A model generated the notes under the pieces. It was given only the letters and a program-made list of their open reading frames with translations, was not told the origin of the DNA and did not search any database. A program made the position numbers and the translations under genes. From Candidatus Villigracilis vicinus (GTDB taxonomy: Bacteria; Chloroflexota; Anaerolineae; Anaerolineales; Villigracilaceae), in NCBI GenBank assembly GCA_016721315.1, contig JADKIL010000013.1, forward strand, positions 1 to 64,000: DNA of 64,000 nucleotides, read 5' to 3'. Each line of letters opens with the position of its first letter. Position 1 is the first letter of the stretch. Positions 54,472 through 64,000 of the stretch are shown piece by piece.

Positions 54472-57068
54472 TCATAACGGCAGCCAGACTTCAAAAACCG
54501 AGCCGCGCCCAGTCTGACTTAATACCTCGATCGTCCCACCATGATCGGCAACAATGCCATACGTAACCGAAAGTCCCAGCCCTGTGCCGCCGCGATTGCC
54601 CTTGGTGGTAAAGAACGGCTCAAAGATCTTGGATTGGTCTTCAGGTGTAATTCCCGTCCCCGTATCACGCACAGACAGGACGATCCAGTCCCTGTTTTCA
54701 CGCTTTCCCAAAAGGTACGCACCTGCATCTCGCCGCCCTTGGGCATGGCTTGTAACCCATTATGAATTAGGTTGAGCAGGACTTGCTTCATTTGATTCGA
54801 GTCAATGGATACCCAGGGAAGTGATTCATCCAGGTCAAGAATGAGTGCAACATTATTTGTCTGAAGCAAATGCCGCGTCAATGCGATCACATCATTCACA
54901 ACCTCGTTTAAATCAGCATTAGCACGGATGCGCTCGCCCTGCCGTGAGAAATCCAGTAAGCGGCGCACGACCGAACTTGCCCGCCGCGCCTCCTGCAAGA
55001 CCATGAGCAACTCCTGCCGATGAGCCGAATCTTCGGGCAGGTCTTCCAGTACCAACTCAGAAAAACCCGTCACTGTGGTCAGCGGGTTGTTTAATTCGTG
55101 CGCCACACCCGCCGCCATTTCACCGACTGCTGCAAGTTTTGCCGCTTGCAAAAGTCGATTCTCTGCAGCACGCTGGGCTTCCATGCGCTCTTTGAGCTCA
55201 GTCTCCGTCATTCTCAATTGCCGGACGGTCTCCTGCAGTTTCTGATATTGGTTTGCGCTGGTTACCACCGAAGCAAGAATACCCGCCAGCGCTTCCATCG
55301 CAATGAGGTCGTTATGTGAAAAAGCGTTGAGTTCACGGCTTTCGACATCAATAATACCGAGTATTTGTTCGCCATCCTTTACGGCAACACATATTTCCGA
55401 ACGCGCCAGCCAACCCTTGGATGATTTATAAAGTTTGCTTTGGGTCGTGTCATTGAGCAAAACACTTTCGCCTTTGCGGGAGACATGCCCCGTTACCCCG
55501 CTCAATTGCAGGAATTCCTGATCTCCTAATGCCTCCTTAAAGATCTGCGCCTGTGTACCACCAATGCCTTGAATGGAATACTCGCTTCGTCCATCCATAA
55601 GCAGAATGGCAGCAAGCTCATACTTGAAATATTGCGCAACCAATTCAGCCGTAATGGAAGCGACCTCTTTTTTATCGTTTAAGCCAATGACTTGTTGCAC
55701 GACTTCATGGATCAACCCCAAGCTCCTCGCCCTGCCTTCCGCTTCCTCACGCAGACGGGTGTATTCGATCAACCCTGCCAGATGGCTTGCGATCACCACC
55801 ATGAGATGCTCATCATATTGGCTGAACGTCTCGGCATGAGAATTTTCAATGACCAGTACGCCGGTTGCCTGTCCGCGATAACGCAACGGGACGACCAGTT
55901 CGGAACGGGCAGTCTTATGAATGCCGACAAAACCTTCACGCGACGAATCCGAAATGCGACGAACCCGACCCTCTTTCAATAACGGCTGAATGGGATGATC
56001 TGCCACAGAAACGCTGATGACGTTCAATTTTCCTTCGAGCAGGCGATAATCACGCAAAATACGTCCGTCACTGGAACGAAGGAAGAGGGCGATCAATTCC
56101 GTGTTAAACGCACGTGAAAGCAAGCCAAACATGCGCCGCGCGATCTGATCAAGGTTTTGCGCCGAAGATACGGTCAACACGAAATCATTGAGCAAACCCA
56201 GACGCCTCAAATGAGAAGACATCTCGGAAAAGGTAACAACAATATCCACCGTCTGCGGGACACTCGCCGCCAACTCGCGCAGTTGACCTCGCTCTGCCAT
56301 CGTAAAGTCCTTTTGACGCCACATCGCTACAATGCCGATCAAGCGTTGCCCAATAACTAATGGCAGGCAGATCCATGCGCCGCCGCTGGGTTTCATGGCA
56401 GTGAATGGAAGTTGGTCAAAATTAGGTTGACCGCGAGTAAGCAACAGGTCAGACAGAGACCGGTTCACTCGGCGGAAGATCGGATTGTCATCAATCAATA
56501 AGGAGGCGCCACGTGACTTCGGCGCGTTCCATTCGGCTTGGATGTCGAGCGCGTCGCCGCGGCGGATGGCTAGCCAGGCTCCCTGACAAGACACTGCCTG
56601 CACGAAACTGCTGAGAACTTTTTCGAGGGCAAGCGGCAGGTCGAAAGCCAGGCCAGATTGCAGGTCAGGCAGAAGCGCCTGCCCTTTCGGTGTGAATTGA
56701 CCGGCAAGCAAGGAAGCCGTGAGTCGCCAGATCCGTTGCGCGGCAGCGGGCTGATCCAACGCGCCTACGAGAATCAATTTGGAACTATTAGAAATGGGAA
56801 AGGCAAAAAAACGCCCCTGCCCTACTGAATTATTTTCCGGGATCTCTGCCGAGCGCGTATGTCCCCCACTCAGCGCACCACACAACCACGCATCTGTGGA
56901 TGAGCCAGCCATAATACCGGTCAACTCATTCTGAGCAGACTTATTCAAATGATGCGAAGCCCGCACCAGCCAAACCCCTCCGACGCGTTCCGCCAAAACA
57001 GCCCACAATGCACCGGTAAGCTGCACTGCTTCTTTGAGTTGGGAATCTATGAGGGTATCAGTCTGCAT
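54472..57068 (-). CDS. Multi-GAF histidine kinase, one frameshift near 54708
   Basis: The combined product of about 865 residues is a soluble sensor kinase. It has a leading domain of unclear type, about three GAF-like domains (roughly 155-600, including segments such as [19 protein letters not shown]), a coiled coil, and a HisKA domain with [18 protein letters not shown] near 652-669. The ATP-binding part reads [18 protein letters not shown]. The frame then breaks near 54708: a run of four T where five restore [18 protein letters not shown] and the final [17 protein letters not shown] to the stop at 54472. As one homopolymer base repairs it, this is probably a consensus error and the gene is functional. 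It begins a minus-strand phosphorelay unit. Confidence 0.88.
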
Positions 57069-57122
57069 GGTATGTGCTGTTCAAATTATACATTACGATG
57101 CAAGCTCCTTGAGTTTTCCGGA

Positions 57123-57131
57123 TGGTAAAAT
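57123..57131 (+). promoter_or_regulatory. Extended -10 promoter of trmFO (leaderless candidate)
   Basis: TGGTAAAAT matches the extended -10 element with one change and ends 8 bases before the ATG at 57140. Transcription would start within about two bases of the start codon. No Shine-Dalgarno sequence is seen. Confidence 0.45.
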
Positions 57132-57139
57132 AGCGCCCT

Positions 57140-58480
57140 ATGAATACTATGATCGTAATTGGCGGCGGACTCGCCGGAAGTGAAGCCGCCTGGCAGCTTG
57201 CCCAGCAAGGCATTCAAGTAAAACTTTATGAAATGCGCCCCGGCAACCCGACAGGCGCGCATGTGACCAATGATCTGGCTGAACTCGTCTGCTCGAATTC
57301 ACTCGGTTCCAACCAACCTGACCGCGCCTCCGGTGTTCTGAAAAATGAACTGCGCCGGTTGAATTCGCTTTTAGTGGAATGCGCTGAAGCAACGGCACTC
57401 CCTGCCGGGGCAGCTCTCGCCGTAGACCGAGAAGCCTTTGCCCGCCGCGTTACTGAGAAAATTCAAAGCCACCCAAATATTGAGTTGATCCGCGAAGAGG
57501 TAAAGGAGATACCCGCCCAACCTGTCATCATCGCCAGCGGACCCCTCACCTCAGACAACCTCTCCAAGTCCATTGCGGCATTGAGCGGCGACGAGCACCT
57601 ATTCTTTTTCGACGCCATCTCTCCCATTGTCCGTGCCGAAAGCATCAACATGAACATTGCCTTCCGCGCCTCGCGTTACGACAAGAGCGAGCAGGAGGAA
57701 GGTGATTACATCAACTGCCCCTTCACAAAGGAGCAGTATTACGAATTTCTCAATGCACTCCGCACCGCCGAACGGATCGAATTGCGCGCCTTTGAAGATG
57801 CCATCAAAAGCGGCGTGAAAGCAGGGCACTTCTTTGAAGGCTGCCTGCCAGTCGAGATCATCGCAGAACGCGGCGACGAATCTCTGGCTTTTGGTCCCAT
57901 GCGTCCGGTCGGCTTGCGCGACCCGCAAACCGGCAAACGTCCGCACGCTGTGGCGCAGTTACGGCAGGACAATCTCGCCGGAAGTTTATATAATATCGTC
58001 GGCTTTCAAACAAACTTGAAATTCCCCGAACAGCGCCGTGTCTTACGCATGATCCCTGGCTTGGAAAATGCCGAGTTCGAGCGCTACGGACAGATGCACC
58101 GCAACACCTTTATCGCTTCTCCCAAACTTCTGCGCCCCACTTTGCAGCACATCACGCGAGATGATTTATTCTTCGCAGGTCAGATCACCGGCGTGGAAGG
58201 TTACATGGGCAATATCGCTACAGGTCTTGTGGCAGGGCTTAACGCCGCGCGATGGCTAAAGGAACAAAGCCTGCTTACCCTGCCGCAAGAGTCCATGCTG
58301 GGTGCCTTGTGTCATTACATCACCCATGCCAGCCTCAAAGATTTTCAACCAATGAAAGCCAATTTCGGCATCCTGCCTGAACTTGGCTTGGAGAAGAAGA
58401 TCGGCAAACGCGAAAAGGGGCAAGCCTACGCAGACCGCGCTGCACAGACATTGGATAATTATTTGCAAGCCAATCCATGA
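57140..58480 (+). CDS. trmFO: Folate-dependent tRNA (uracil-54-C5)-methyltransferase
   Basis: The 446-residue flavoprotein makes ribothymidine at position 54 of tRNAs using methylenetetrahydrofolate. The FAD motif [15 protein letters not shown] is at 7-21, followed by [18 protein letters not shown] and [20 protein letters not shown]. Other family blocks are [11 protein letters not shown] and [20 protein letters not shown]. Length is standard. The stop overlaps the next gene (ATGATGA). It is an ordinary housekeeping gene; the leaderless promoter candidate is noted separately. Confidence 0.95.
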   Translation: MNTMIVIGGGLAGSEAAWQLAQQGIQVKLYEMRPGNPTGAHVTNDLAELVCSNSLGSNQPDRASGVLKNELRRLNSLLVECAEATALPAGAALAVDREAFARRVTEKIQSHPNIELIREEVKEIPAQPVIIASGPLTSDNLSKSIAALSGDEHLFFFDAISPIVRAESINMNIAFRASRYDKSEQEEGDYINCPFTKEQYYEFLNALRTAERIELRAFEDAIKSGVKAGHFFEGCLPVEIIAERGDESLAFGPMRPVGLRDPQTGKRPHAVAQLRQDNLAGSLYNIVGFQTNLKFPEQRRVLRMIPGLENAEFERYGQMHRNTFIASPKLLRPTLQHITRDDLFFAGQITGVEGYMGNIATGLVAGLNAARWLKEQSLLTLPQESMLGALCHYITHASLKDFQPMKANFGILPELGLEKKIGKREKGQAYADRAAQTLDNYLQANP

Positions 58481-59448
58481 TGAATAAACGCGCTGTCGTC
58501 CTTTATCTGACCCTGATCAGCGGCTTGTTATTGATCGTAGCCGGATGGTACACCGCTTCATTTCTAACCTTTGGAGCTGGTACTGAATCTGCGGGCGAAA
58601 CCGCAGCTGTTAACTTCACCACGGCTACCGCCGGCGTCACCGCACAACCAGAATCTTTTGACGGGGCACGTGCTTACATAGATGTCCAAACACAGGTGGA
58701 TATGGGACCGCGTACACCCGGGTCGGAGGGGCATGCCCAAGTCCGCGAATGGATGCGTGAGGAGTTGGAATCTGCCGGATGGACGGTGGAATTCCACGAG
58801 TCGGAGCGACTGGGTCATCCTATTTACAATCTCATTGCCAAACGCAGCAGCGAGCAGCCACAGATCATTTTTGCCGCACATTACGATACGCGCTTCGCCG
58901 CAGATAATGACCCCGACGAAAGTAAGCGCACGCAACCTGTGCCCGGCGCCAACGACGGCGCTTCCGGTGTGGCAGTTTTGCTCGAATTGGCTCGTACCCT
59001 GCCGGAGAGTACCATTCCTGTGTGGCTGGTCTTCTTTGACACGGAAGACAACGGACGCATCGAAGGCTGGGACTGGATCCTCGGTTCACGCGCCTTTGTA
59101 GAGGAAATATCCATCCAACCCCAAGCCGTGGTGATCGTGGATATGATCGGGGATGCCGACCTGAACCTTTATTACGAAAAAAACTCCGACAAGACCATCC
59201 GCGCTGAAATTTGGGAAACGGCAGCCCGGCTTGGGTACGGAAATGTGTTCATTCAAACCGAAAAACACAGCATGTTGGATGACCATACCCCCTTCCTTGA
59301 GAAGGGCATCCCGGCAGTGGATATCATTGATTTCGACTACCCGTACTGGCATACCACAGCCGATACGCCAGACAAAGTCTCACCAGAAAGCCTGCAAGCC
59401 GTGGGCGATACCCTCTGGCACTGGGCAGCCAGCCGAACGGGGGAATAA
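58477..59448 (+). CDS. M28-family zinc aminopeptidase-like protein, membrane anchored
   Basis: The 323-residue product has an N-terminal membrane helix or uncleaved signal ([17 protein letters not shown]) and an extracellular M28 domain. Zinc ligands are visible in [14 protein letters not shown] (His and Asp), [16 protein letters not shown] (Asp) and [12 protein letters not shown] (Glu pair), then [10 protein letters not shown] and [18 protein letters not shown]. The pattern resembles glutaminyl-peptide cyclotransferases as well as aminopeptidases, so the reaction is uncertain. It starts at ATG 58477, overlapping trmFO; ATG 58480 is an equal candidate. Confidence 0.86.
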   Translation: MMNKRAVVLYLTLISGLLLIVAGWYTASFLTFGAGTESAGETAAVNFTTATAGVTAQPESFDGARAYIDVQTQVDMGPRTPGSEGHAQVREWMREELESAGWTVEFHESERLGHPIYNLIAKRSSEQPQIIFAAHYDTRFAADNDPDESKRTQPVPGANDGASGVAVLLELARTLPESTIPVWLVFFDTEDNGRIEGWDWILGSRAFVEEISIQPQAVVIVDMIGDADLNLYYEKNSDKTIRAEIWETAARLGYGNVFIQTEKHSMLDDHTPFLEKGIPAVDIIDFDYPYWHTTADTPDKVSPESLQAVGDTLWHWAASRTGE

Positions 59449-59489
59449 CAGTATGGTCAAAAGTTGGGACTGGGCGTAAACTTACGGGA

Positions 59490-60764
59490 ATGGTAGTACA
59501 AACTTCGCTGCAAAAAATACGCGCTACATGGGTGGAACGCATTTCCCGCGAACTGGCCGCAGGGGAAGGTGTGCGTGCAGGTTTTTCCGAACAGCTGGAA
59601 CGCTTTTACGAACTGCTTGAACAGACCATTATCAGTGGTGATACCGCCTGGCTGGATCCCATTCTGTATGATTGGGGACGCTCCCCCACAGAAACAAACC
59701 TGGAACAAGCCGATTACAACGTCTCTTTTGTACTTAATCGGATGATCGCACTTACCATCGAAGTGGCACAAGATCATCTGGAGTACAAGGACGCCCTGGA
59801 ACTGCTGGCGGCAGTGACACCAGTACTCACACACAGTTTGAGTGTGGTGATCCGCTATGAAATGGAAACCCGCGTTGCGCACATCTCGAAGGAATTGGGG
59901 CTGGTACAGGAAAAACTGCAAACCCTCGACCAGAACAAATCCAAATTCATTTCAGTGGCGGCACACGAACTAAAAACCCCACTGACCCTCATTGAAGGCT
60001 ACACGTCCATGATGGCAGATTTGGTGCAAAATTCAGAACAGGCTCAGATGAAAAATTATCTGAGCGGCGTAAATACCGGCATTTTACGCCTGCGCGACAT
60101 TATTGACGACATGATCGATGTCTCCCTGATCGATAACAATCTACTGACCCTCAATATTCAGCCCATGTGGATCAGCCATCTGTTGAACCTCATGCGCAAC
60201 GAGTTCAAAAAACCTATTGCCGATCGCAGACAGAACCTGGTGATCAACGAATTTGAAGGCAGTGATATGATGATCTACGGTGACTCAGAACGCCTGTATC
60301 AGGCGCTCAACAATGTAGTCACAAATGCGATCAAGTACACGCCCGATAAAGGGACCATCACCATTGACGGGCGCATGCTCCCCGGATTTATTGAAGTAAC
60401 AGTGAGCGACACAGGCATCGGCATTTCTCCCGAAAACCAGACCTTGATCTTCGATAAGTTTGGTCAGCTTGGCAGGACCGATCTGCACTCAAGCGGCAAG
60501 ACCAAATTCAAAGGCGGCGGACCGGGGCTGGGTCTCTCTATTACACGCGGTATCATTGAAGCACACAGCGGTACGATCTGGGTCGAATCTGCAGGCTATG
60601 ACGAAGTAAAATTACCGGGTTCCACATTCCATATTCTGTTACCCACACGCACCGAGCCTAGCAACCCGGTGATGATCAAATTCTTTGGAAATAACGACAA
60701 GCAAAAATTAGAAACGGAAACCAGTGGCAAAGAAAATACCCCAACCAACGACCCCTCCGCGTGA
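59490..60764 (+). CDS. Sensor histidine kinase
   Basis: The 424-residue soluble kinase has an N-terminal helical domain of about 145 residues (RDLxx-like, starting IRATWVERISRELAAGEGV) that I do not recognise, a HisKA domain with SVAAHELKTPLTLIEGYTSM and His159, and an ATPase core: ALNNVVTNAIKYTPDKGTIT, VSDTGIGISPENQTLIF and GPGLGLSITRGIIEAHSG. No membrane helix is present. No response regulator is adjacent. It overlaps hflX by 41 bases. Its signal is unknown. Confidence 0.88.
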   Translation: MVVQTSLQKIRATWVERISRELAAGEGVRAGFSEQLERFYELLEQTIISGDTAWLDPILYDWGRSPTETNLEQADYNVSFVLNRMIALTIEVAQDHLEYKDALELLAAVTPVLTHSLSVVIRYEMETRVAHISKELGLVQEKLQTLDQNKSKFISVAAHELKTPLTLIEGYTSMMADLVQNSEQAQMKNYLSGVNTGILRLRDIIDDMIDVSLIDNNLLTLNIQPMWISHLLNLMRNEFKKPIADRRQNLVINEFEGSDMMIYGDSERLYQALNNVVTNAIKYTPDKGTITIDGRMLPGFIEVTVSDTGIGISPENQTLIFDKFGQLGRTDLHSSGKTKFKGGGPGLGLSITRGIIEAHSGTIWVESAGYDEVKLPGSTFHILLPTRTEPSNPVMIKFFGNNDKQKLETETSGKENTPTNDPSA

Positions 60765-62097
60765 ACGAGCCTTTTTAGCGGGCGTGGAACTTCACGATAA
60801 CAAACAACTCCTTTCCCTTGAAGACTCTCTCGCAGAACTAGCCTTACTGGCAGATACCGCCGGTGTGGATGTAGTTGGTGAGATCACCCAAAAACTCAGT
60901 CGCCCGCACGTCGAAACATACATCGGTCCCGGCAAGGTGGAAGAACTCAAACTACTCTCTGAGGAAACCCTGGCAGAAGTTGTCATTTTTGATGATGAAT
61001 TATCACCGCGCCACCAGCGTGAATTGGAAAAAGCGCTCGGCAAGAACATCCGCGTTATTGACCGTACCGCGCTGATCCTCGACATCTTTGCTCAACACGC
61101 CCACACAAAAGAAGGCATGCTGCAAGTGGAGCTTGCTCAGTACGAATACAACCTCCCCCGCCTCACCCGCGCATGGACACATTTGGAGCGTCAGGCAGGC
61201 GGCGGCGGCGGACGAGCCGGTTCGACAGGCGGTGTGGGTTTACGCGGTCCCGGTGAAACCCAATTGGAAGTTGACCGCCGAACTATTCGCAAACGTATCT
61301 CGCATATCAAAACCGAACTTGAGAAAGTAGAGGCACATCGTCTGCGCTATCGTGCCCAACGCAAGCGTTCACGCATTCCAACCGTCGCACTTGTTGGCTA
61401 TACGAATGCCGGGAAGTCCACTCTGCTAAACCGCCTCGCCAAAGCAGATGTTTATGTTGCCAATCAATTATTTGCGACCTTAGACCCAACCACCCGCCGA
61501 GTACAACTCCCTGGGGATAACCTTGCCCTCATTACCGATACGGTTGGATTCATTCAGAAACTTCCCACCGCATTGATCGCCGCCTTCCATGCAACGCTGG
61601 AAGAAATCGCTGAAGCCGACCTGCTCCTGCACATGGTCGATATCTCTCACCCCAATGCATTGGGGCAGTATCAAGCCGTGCTGCAAACATTGGAAGAGAT
61701 CGGCGCGAATCATATTCCCATGATCACCGCCTTGAACAAGGCAGACCAATTGAAAGATCCGGAAAATGCCGCGCGCATTCTGGAAAACTTCCCCAAGTCG
61801 GTTGCCATATCTGCACTGAAAGGCACAGGAATCGATAATTTGCTCATGCTGGTTCAGGCTGAATTATTCGAAGCCTATGAGCAGATCGGTGTGCGCCTCC
61901 CTTATAAAGAAGGAGCTTTGATCTCACTTTTTCATGAGCTTGGGCAGGTAGAGCGTGTGGAACACGAACGCGGCGGCGTCGTCATCCATGGCAGCATCCC
62001 CGGCAGGCTTTTGGCGCAATTTTCAGCCTGGAAAATAAAACCGAACAGCAGTTCCCCCCATATCGCTGAAGAAGAAAACGACCTGGAGGAAGTATGA
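60724..62097 (+). CDS. hflX: GTPase HflX
   Basis: The 457-residue ribosome-associated GTPase splits stalled ribosomes under stress. The HflX N-terminal domain has VGEITQKLSRPHVETYIGPG and FDDELSPRHQRELEKALG. The glycine-rich stretch GGGGRAGSTGGVGLRGPGET near 160-179 is a family hallmark. The G domain has GYTNAGKSTL near 224-233 (P-loop), DPTTR (G2), ITDTVGFIQKLP (G3) and ALNKADQ (G4). The start is GTG at 60724, overlapping the kinase gene; alternative start codons exist further in. It overlaps the next gene by ATGA. Confidence 0.93.
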   Translation: MAKKIPQPTTPPRERAFLAGVELHDNKQLLSLEDSLAELALLADTAGVDVVGEITQKLSRPHVETYIGPGKVEELKLLSEETLAEVVIFDDELSPRHQRELEKALGKNIRVIDRTALILDIFAQHAHTKEGMLQVELAQYEYNLPRLTRAWTHLERQAGGGGGRAGSTGGVGLRGPGETQLEVDRRTIRKRISHIKTELEKVEAHRLRYRAQRKRSRIPTVALVGYTNAGKSTLLNRLAKADVYVANQLFATLDPTTRRVQLPGDNLALITDTVGFIQKLPTALIAAFHATLEEIAEADLLLHMVDISHPNALGQYQAVLQTLEEIGANHIPMITALNKADQLKDPENAARILENFPKSVAISALKGTGIDNLLMLVQAELFEAYEQIGVRLPYKEGALISLFHELGQVERVEHERGGVVIHGSIPGRLLAQFSAWKIKPNSSSPHIAEEENDLEEV

Positions 62098-62297
62098 TCT
62101 CTAAACTACTTGATAATCTTTCCAACTATCTTGCTCACCGCAAAGGCTTGTTGCCGATCATTGGATTAGTTTTGATCTTCCTCAACCTGCTGATTCAATT
62201 TATCGTCCCTGGTTCACTGCTTGCCACCAGTAATCTCTTCCTGCATATCGGCTTGATGATCGCCATCTTCGGCTTGATGCTGGCATGGGCGCTCTAA
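62094..62297 (+). CDS. Small membrane protein, 67 residues
   Basis: This protein has two membrane helices (about 17-37, GLLPIIGLVLIFLNLLIQFI, and about 45-66, NLFLHIGLMIAIFGLMLAW), with a short amphipathic N terminus (LLDNLSNYLAHRKG). I know of no assigned function. GGAGG lies before its ATG, which overlaps the hflX stop (ATGA), so it is translated with hflX. A kinase-like gene follows 9 bases later. Confidence 0.72.
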   Translation: MISKLLDNLSNYLAHRKGLLPIIGLVLIFLNLLIQFIVPGSLLATSNLFLHIGLMIAIFGLMLAWAL

Positions 62298-62306
62298 GAA
62301 TCCATA

Positions 62307-64000
62307 ATGGCGTCCGCGGTTACGCATAAAATTTTATTCAATCAATATCGGGTTGAAGAGCTCATCGGCATCACACCGTTGGGCGAGTTATACCGCGTCA
62401 CCGATGAACGCAGCAACCTGCCGCTTGCACTTACCATCCTGCCTAAATCCATTTCAAGCAATCCTGAAGCGCTTAAGGAGCTTGAAGTCAATTCAACCCG
62501 TTTGCAGGGTCTCAGTCATCCCAATTTAAACAAATACCTTGGAATCCAAAAAACATCCGAACAAACCTGCCTGCTCGAAGAATGGGTCGATGGTCCCTCA
62601 CTTAAAACTGTCCGCGAACGCGGGAGATTAAATGCTGTAGAAGCACTCTTCTTCGCGAAACAGATCTGCAACGGGTTGGAAACCCTCCACAAACAAAAAC
62701 TAATCCATCTTCACCTCGCCCCCGAATTGATCCGCATCAACAAACGGGGCGAAGTCATTCTTTGCGGAATCGCTGGCGCCCAGTCAGTCGGCGCAAAAAT
62801 GAAGAGCAAACCCGGCAAGTATCAACCGCTATACAATGCTCCTGAACAATTTCTCGAGCAAACACTCACTCCCGCCGCAGATATTTATGCACTGGCGGTA
62901 TTGCTCTACGAATTGACGACAGGCAGCTGGATCAACGGGAAGTCCGCGCCGAAAACCAGCGACTCGATCCGCAAAACGCATCTGGACGTAACACCGCCTG
63001 CTCCCGCCTCCCTCAACCACGACATCCCCGACAACTTCTCACGAATGGTTCTATGGGCTTTACGAAAAACGCCGGATGACCGCCTAAAATCAACAACCGA
63101 ATTGCTGTCCTCTCTTGCACTTGGTACTCAACTACCCTTGGAAAAGGTCCCATCGCGTGCCACCCCCGAAATGACCCCAATCATCTCGAACATCCTTAGT
63201 GATTGGGATTTCCTCCCGGCACCTCAACCAACCACCGTTCGCGCAGATACGATCCCACTGGAGGAACGCCTTGCAGCGATCACTCCACCGAAGAAACCAA
63301 CTCGACGCGTGGGTTACTTTCCCGTTTTTTTGTTCCTCCTGCTCGCAGGTTTTCTTTCGCTCTTTCTTTTCGTACGCCCCGCCGCAGAAACGCTGCTCCC
63401 CACACCCATCGTTTTCACATCCATTGTCGTTGATTTCACTCCCGAACCAACCGCCACTCTCACCCCGCGTCCGACGTTGACCAATGGCGGGCGTATCGTC
63501 TTCACCTGTACCCGCGGCGAATACAACCAACTATGTATGATAAATCGTGACGGGAGTAACCTCGTCCAGTTAACGGATATGGGAGCCAGCAACTACTATC
63601 CCATCTCTACTCTGGACGGCAGCTCAGTGCTTTTCGCCTCCAACCGCAGTGGACCTGCGTTCGACTTTTTCATTTTGAACTTCAGCGAACGGGAAGTCTT
63701 TCAAGTAACGAACAATGTCGGCAATGTTATCTCGCCAGATTTTTCGCCGGATGGGCGTTTTATTGTTTTCGCCAACCGTGTTGGCGATAATCCCACCGCC
63801 ATATGGATGGTCAACGCAGACGGTCTAAATCCGCATTTGGTGTATACAGGAGCAGGTGATATTGTCTCTGTTAGTTGGTCGCCTGATGGCGAAAAGATCG
63901 CCTACGCCATGAATACGGGTGTCCCCCAGGAATACGAGATATTCACGATGGATGTGAATGGGCGGAACCACATCCAGATATCCAAAGGGCTGCAAGGCAT
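62307..64000 (+). CDS. Predicted pseudokinase with membrane helix and extracellular PD40 beta-propeller, cut by window end
   Basis: The frame is open from ATG 62307 to the edge, at least 564 residues. The first 280 residues resemble a serine/threonine kinase domain (LFNQYRVEELIGITPLGELY, QGLSHPNLNKYLG, PLYNAPEQFLEQTLTPAADI and YALAVLLYELTTG). The catalytic residues are missing: the ATP Lys region reads LPLALTILPK, the HRD loop reads LIHLHLAPELI, and the DFG site reads VILCGIAGA. It is thus likely a pseudokinase. After a proline-rich linker and a membrane helix (about 335-353, VGYFPVFLFLLLAGFLSLF), several beta-propeller repeats follow with the PD40/TolB pattern (SPDFSPDGRFIVFANR, SWSPDGEKIAYAMN). 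It probably acts as a membrane signalling or scaffold protein. Confidence 0.78.
   Translation, partial: MASAVTHKILFNQYRVEELIGITPLGELYRVTDERSNLPLALTILPKSISSNPEALKELEVNSTRLQGLSHPNLNKYLGIQKTSEQTCLLEEWVDGPSLKTVRERGRLNAVEALFFAKQICNGLETLHKQKLIHLHLAPELIRINKRGEVILCGIAGAQSVGAKMKSKPGKYQPLYNAPEQFLEQTLTPAADIYALAVLLYELTTGSWINGKSAPKTSDSIRKTHLDVTPPAPASLNHDIPDNFSRMVLWALRKTPDDRLKSTTELLSSLALGTQLPLEKVPSRATPEMTPIISNILSDWDFLPAPQPTTVRADTIPLEERLAAITPPKKPTRRVGYFPVFLFLLLAGFLSLFLFVRPAAETLLPTPIVFTSIVVDFTPEPTATLTPRPTLTNGGRIVFTCTRGEYNQLCMINRDGSNLVQLTDMGASNYYPISTLDGSSVLFASNRSGPAFDFFILNFSEREVFQVTNNVGNVISPDFSPDGRFIVFANRVGDNPTAIWMVNADGLNPHLVYTGAGDIVSVSWSPDGEKIAYAMNTGVPQEYEIFTMDVNGRNHIQISKGLQG

Overview
The window looks like chromosomal DNA of a Chloroflexota bacterium, most likely of the Anaerolineae type. 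This is inferred from content only: a coenzyme F420 gene set, menaquinone genes, a zinc-ribbon coiled-coil protein, CarD, many GAF/histidine-kinase proteins, a kinase-like/PD40 protein and small dyad repeats between genes. No rRNA, tRNA, CRISPR array or prophage was recognised. Most genes are tightly packed, often with ATGA overlaps.

Layout. 1-8.7 kb (minus strand) is a visibly more A+T-rich surface-polysaccharide block: a broken initiating sugar transferase, a WecG/TagA glycosyltransferase, a GT4 glycosyltransferase, a capsule-type protein, a broken Wzx flippase and two methyltransferases. 8.9-16.1 kb holds proline dehydrogenase, a class A beta-lactamase-fold serine hydrolase, a zinc-ribbon protein, a membrane-anchored NTPase with HEAT repeats and an SsnA-type amidohydrolase. 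16.2-21.4 kb is an F420 block: F420 reductase (npdG), cofE, a PPOX-fold protein, a nitroreductase, cofD, cofC and an LLM F420-type oxidoreductase. 21.6-24.8 kb is a TetR regulator with a striking operator, followed by an NMT1/THI5-type ABC importer. 24.8-26.9 kb holds menA, ubiE/menG and a thioesterase. 27.0-30.1 kb is an ECF sigma factor overlapping a large membrane-anchored LysM protein. 30.2-34.5 kb holds a TRIC-type channel, a molybdenum-hydroxylase FAD subunit, CarD and an ABC-F ATPase.

34.6-38.2 kb is proB-proA and a CcrM-type adenine methylase. 38.3-44.9 kb is an M16 peptidase, a decayed REP-associated transposase between two identical palindromes, and an XdhD-like molybdenum hydroxylase. 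45-52 kb holds an HD-GYP protein, a CBS-containing family II pyrophosphatase, an alpha/beta hydrolase, DinB, two DUF1361 membrane proteins and yqeB. 52-57 kb (minus) is a three-gene phosphorelay. 57.1-64 kb holds trmFO, an M28 peptidase, a histidine kinase, hflX, a small membrane protein and a truncated pseudokinase/PD40 protein.

The most connected theme is that ssnA, the FAD subunit, the XdhD-like subunit and yqeB, which form one cluster in other bacteria (selenium-dependent molybdenum hydroxylase system), are scattered over about 37 kb here. A second theme is a set of intergenic dyad elements of unrelated sequence but similar build. A third is at least ten frameshifts, several in homopolymers, which suggest either residual long-read consensus errors or local gene decay.
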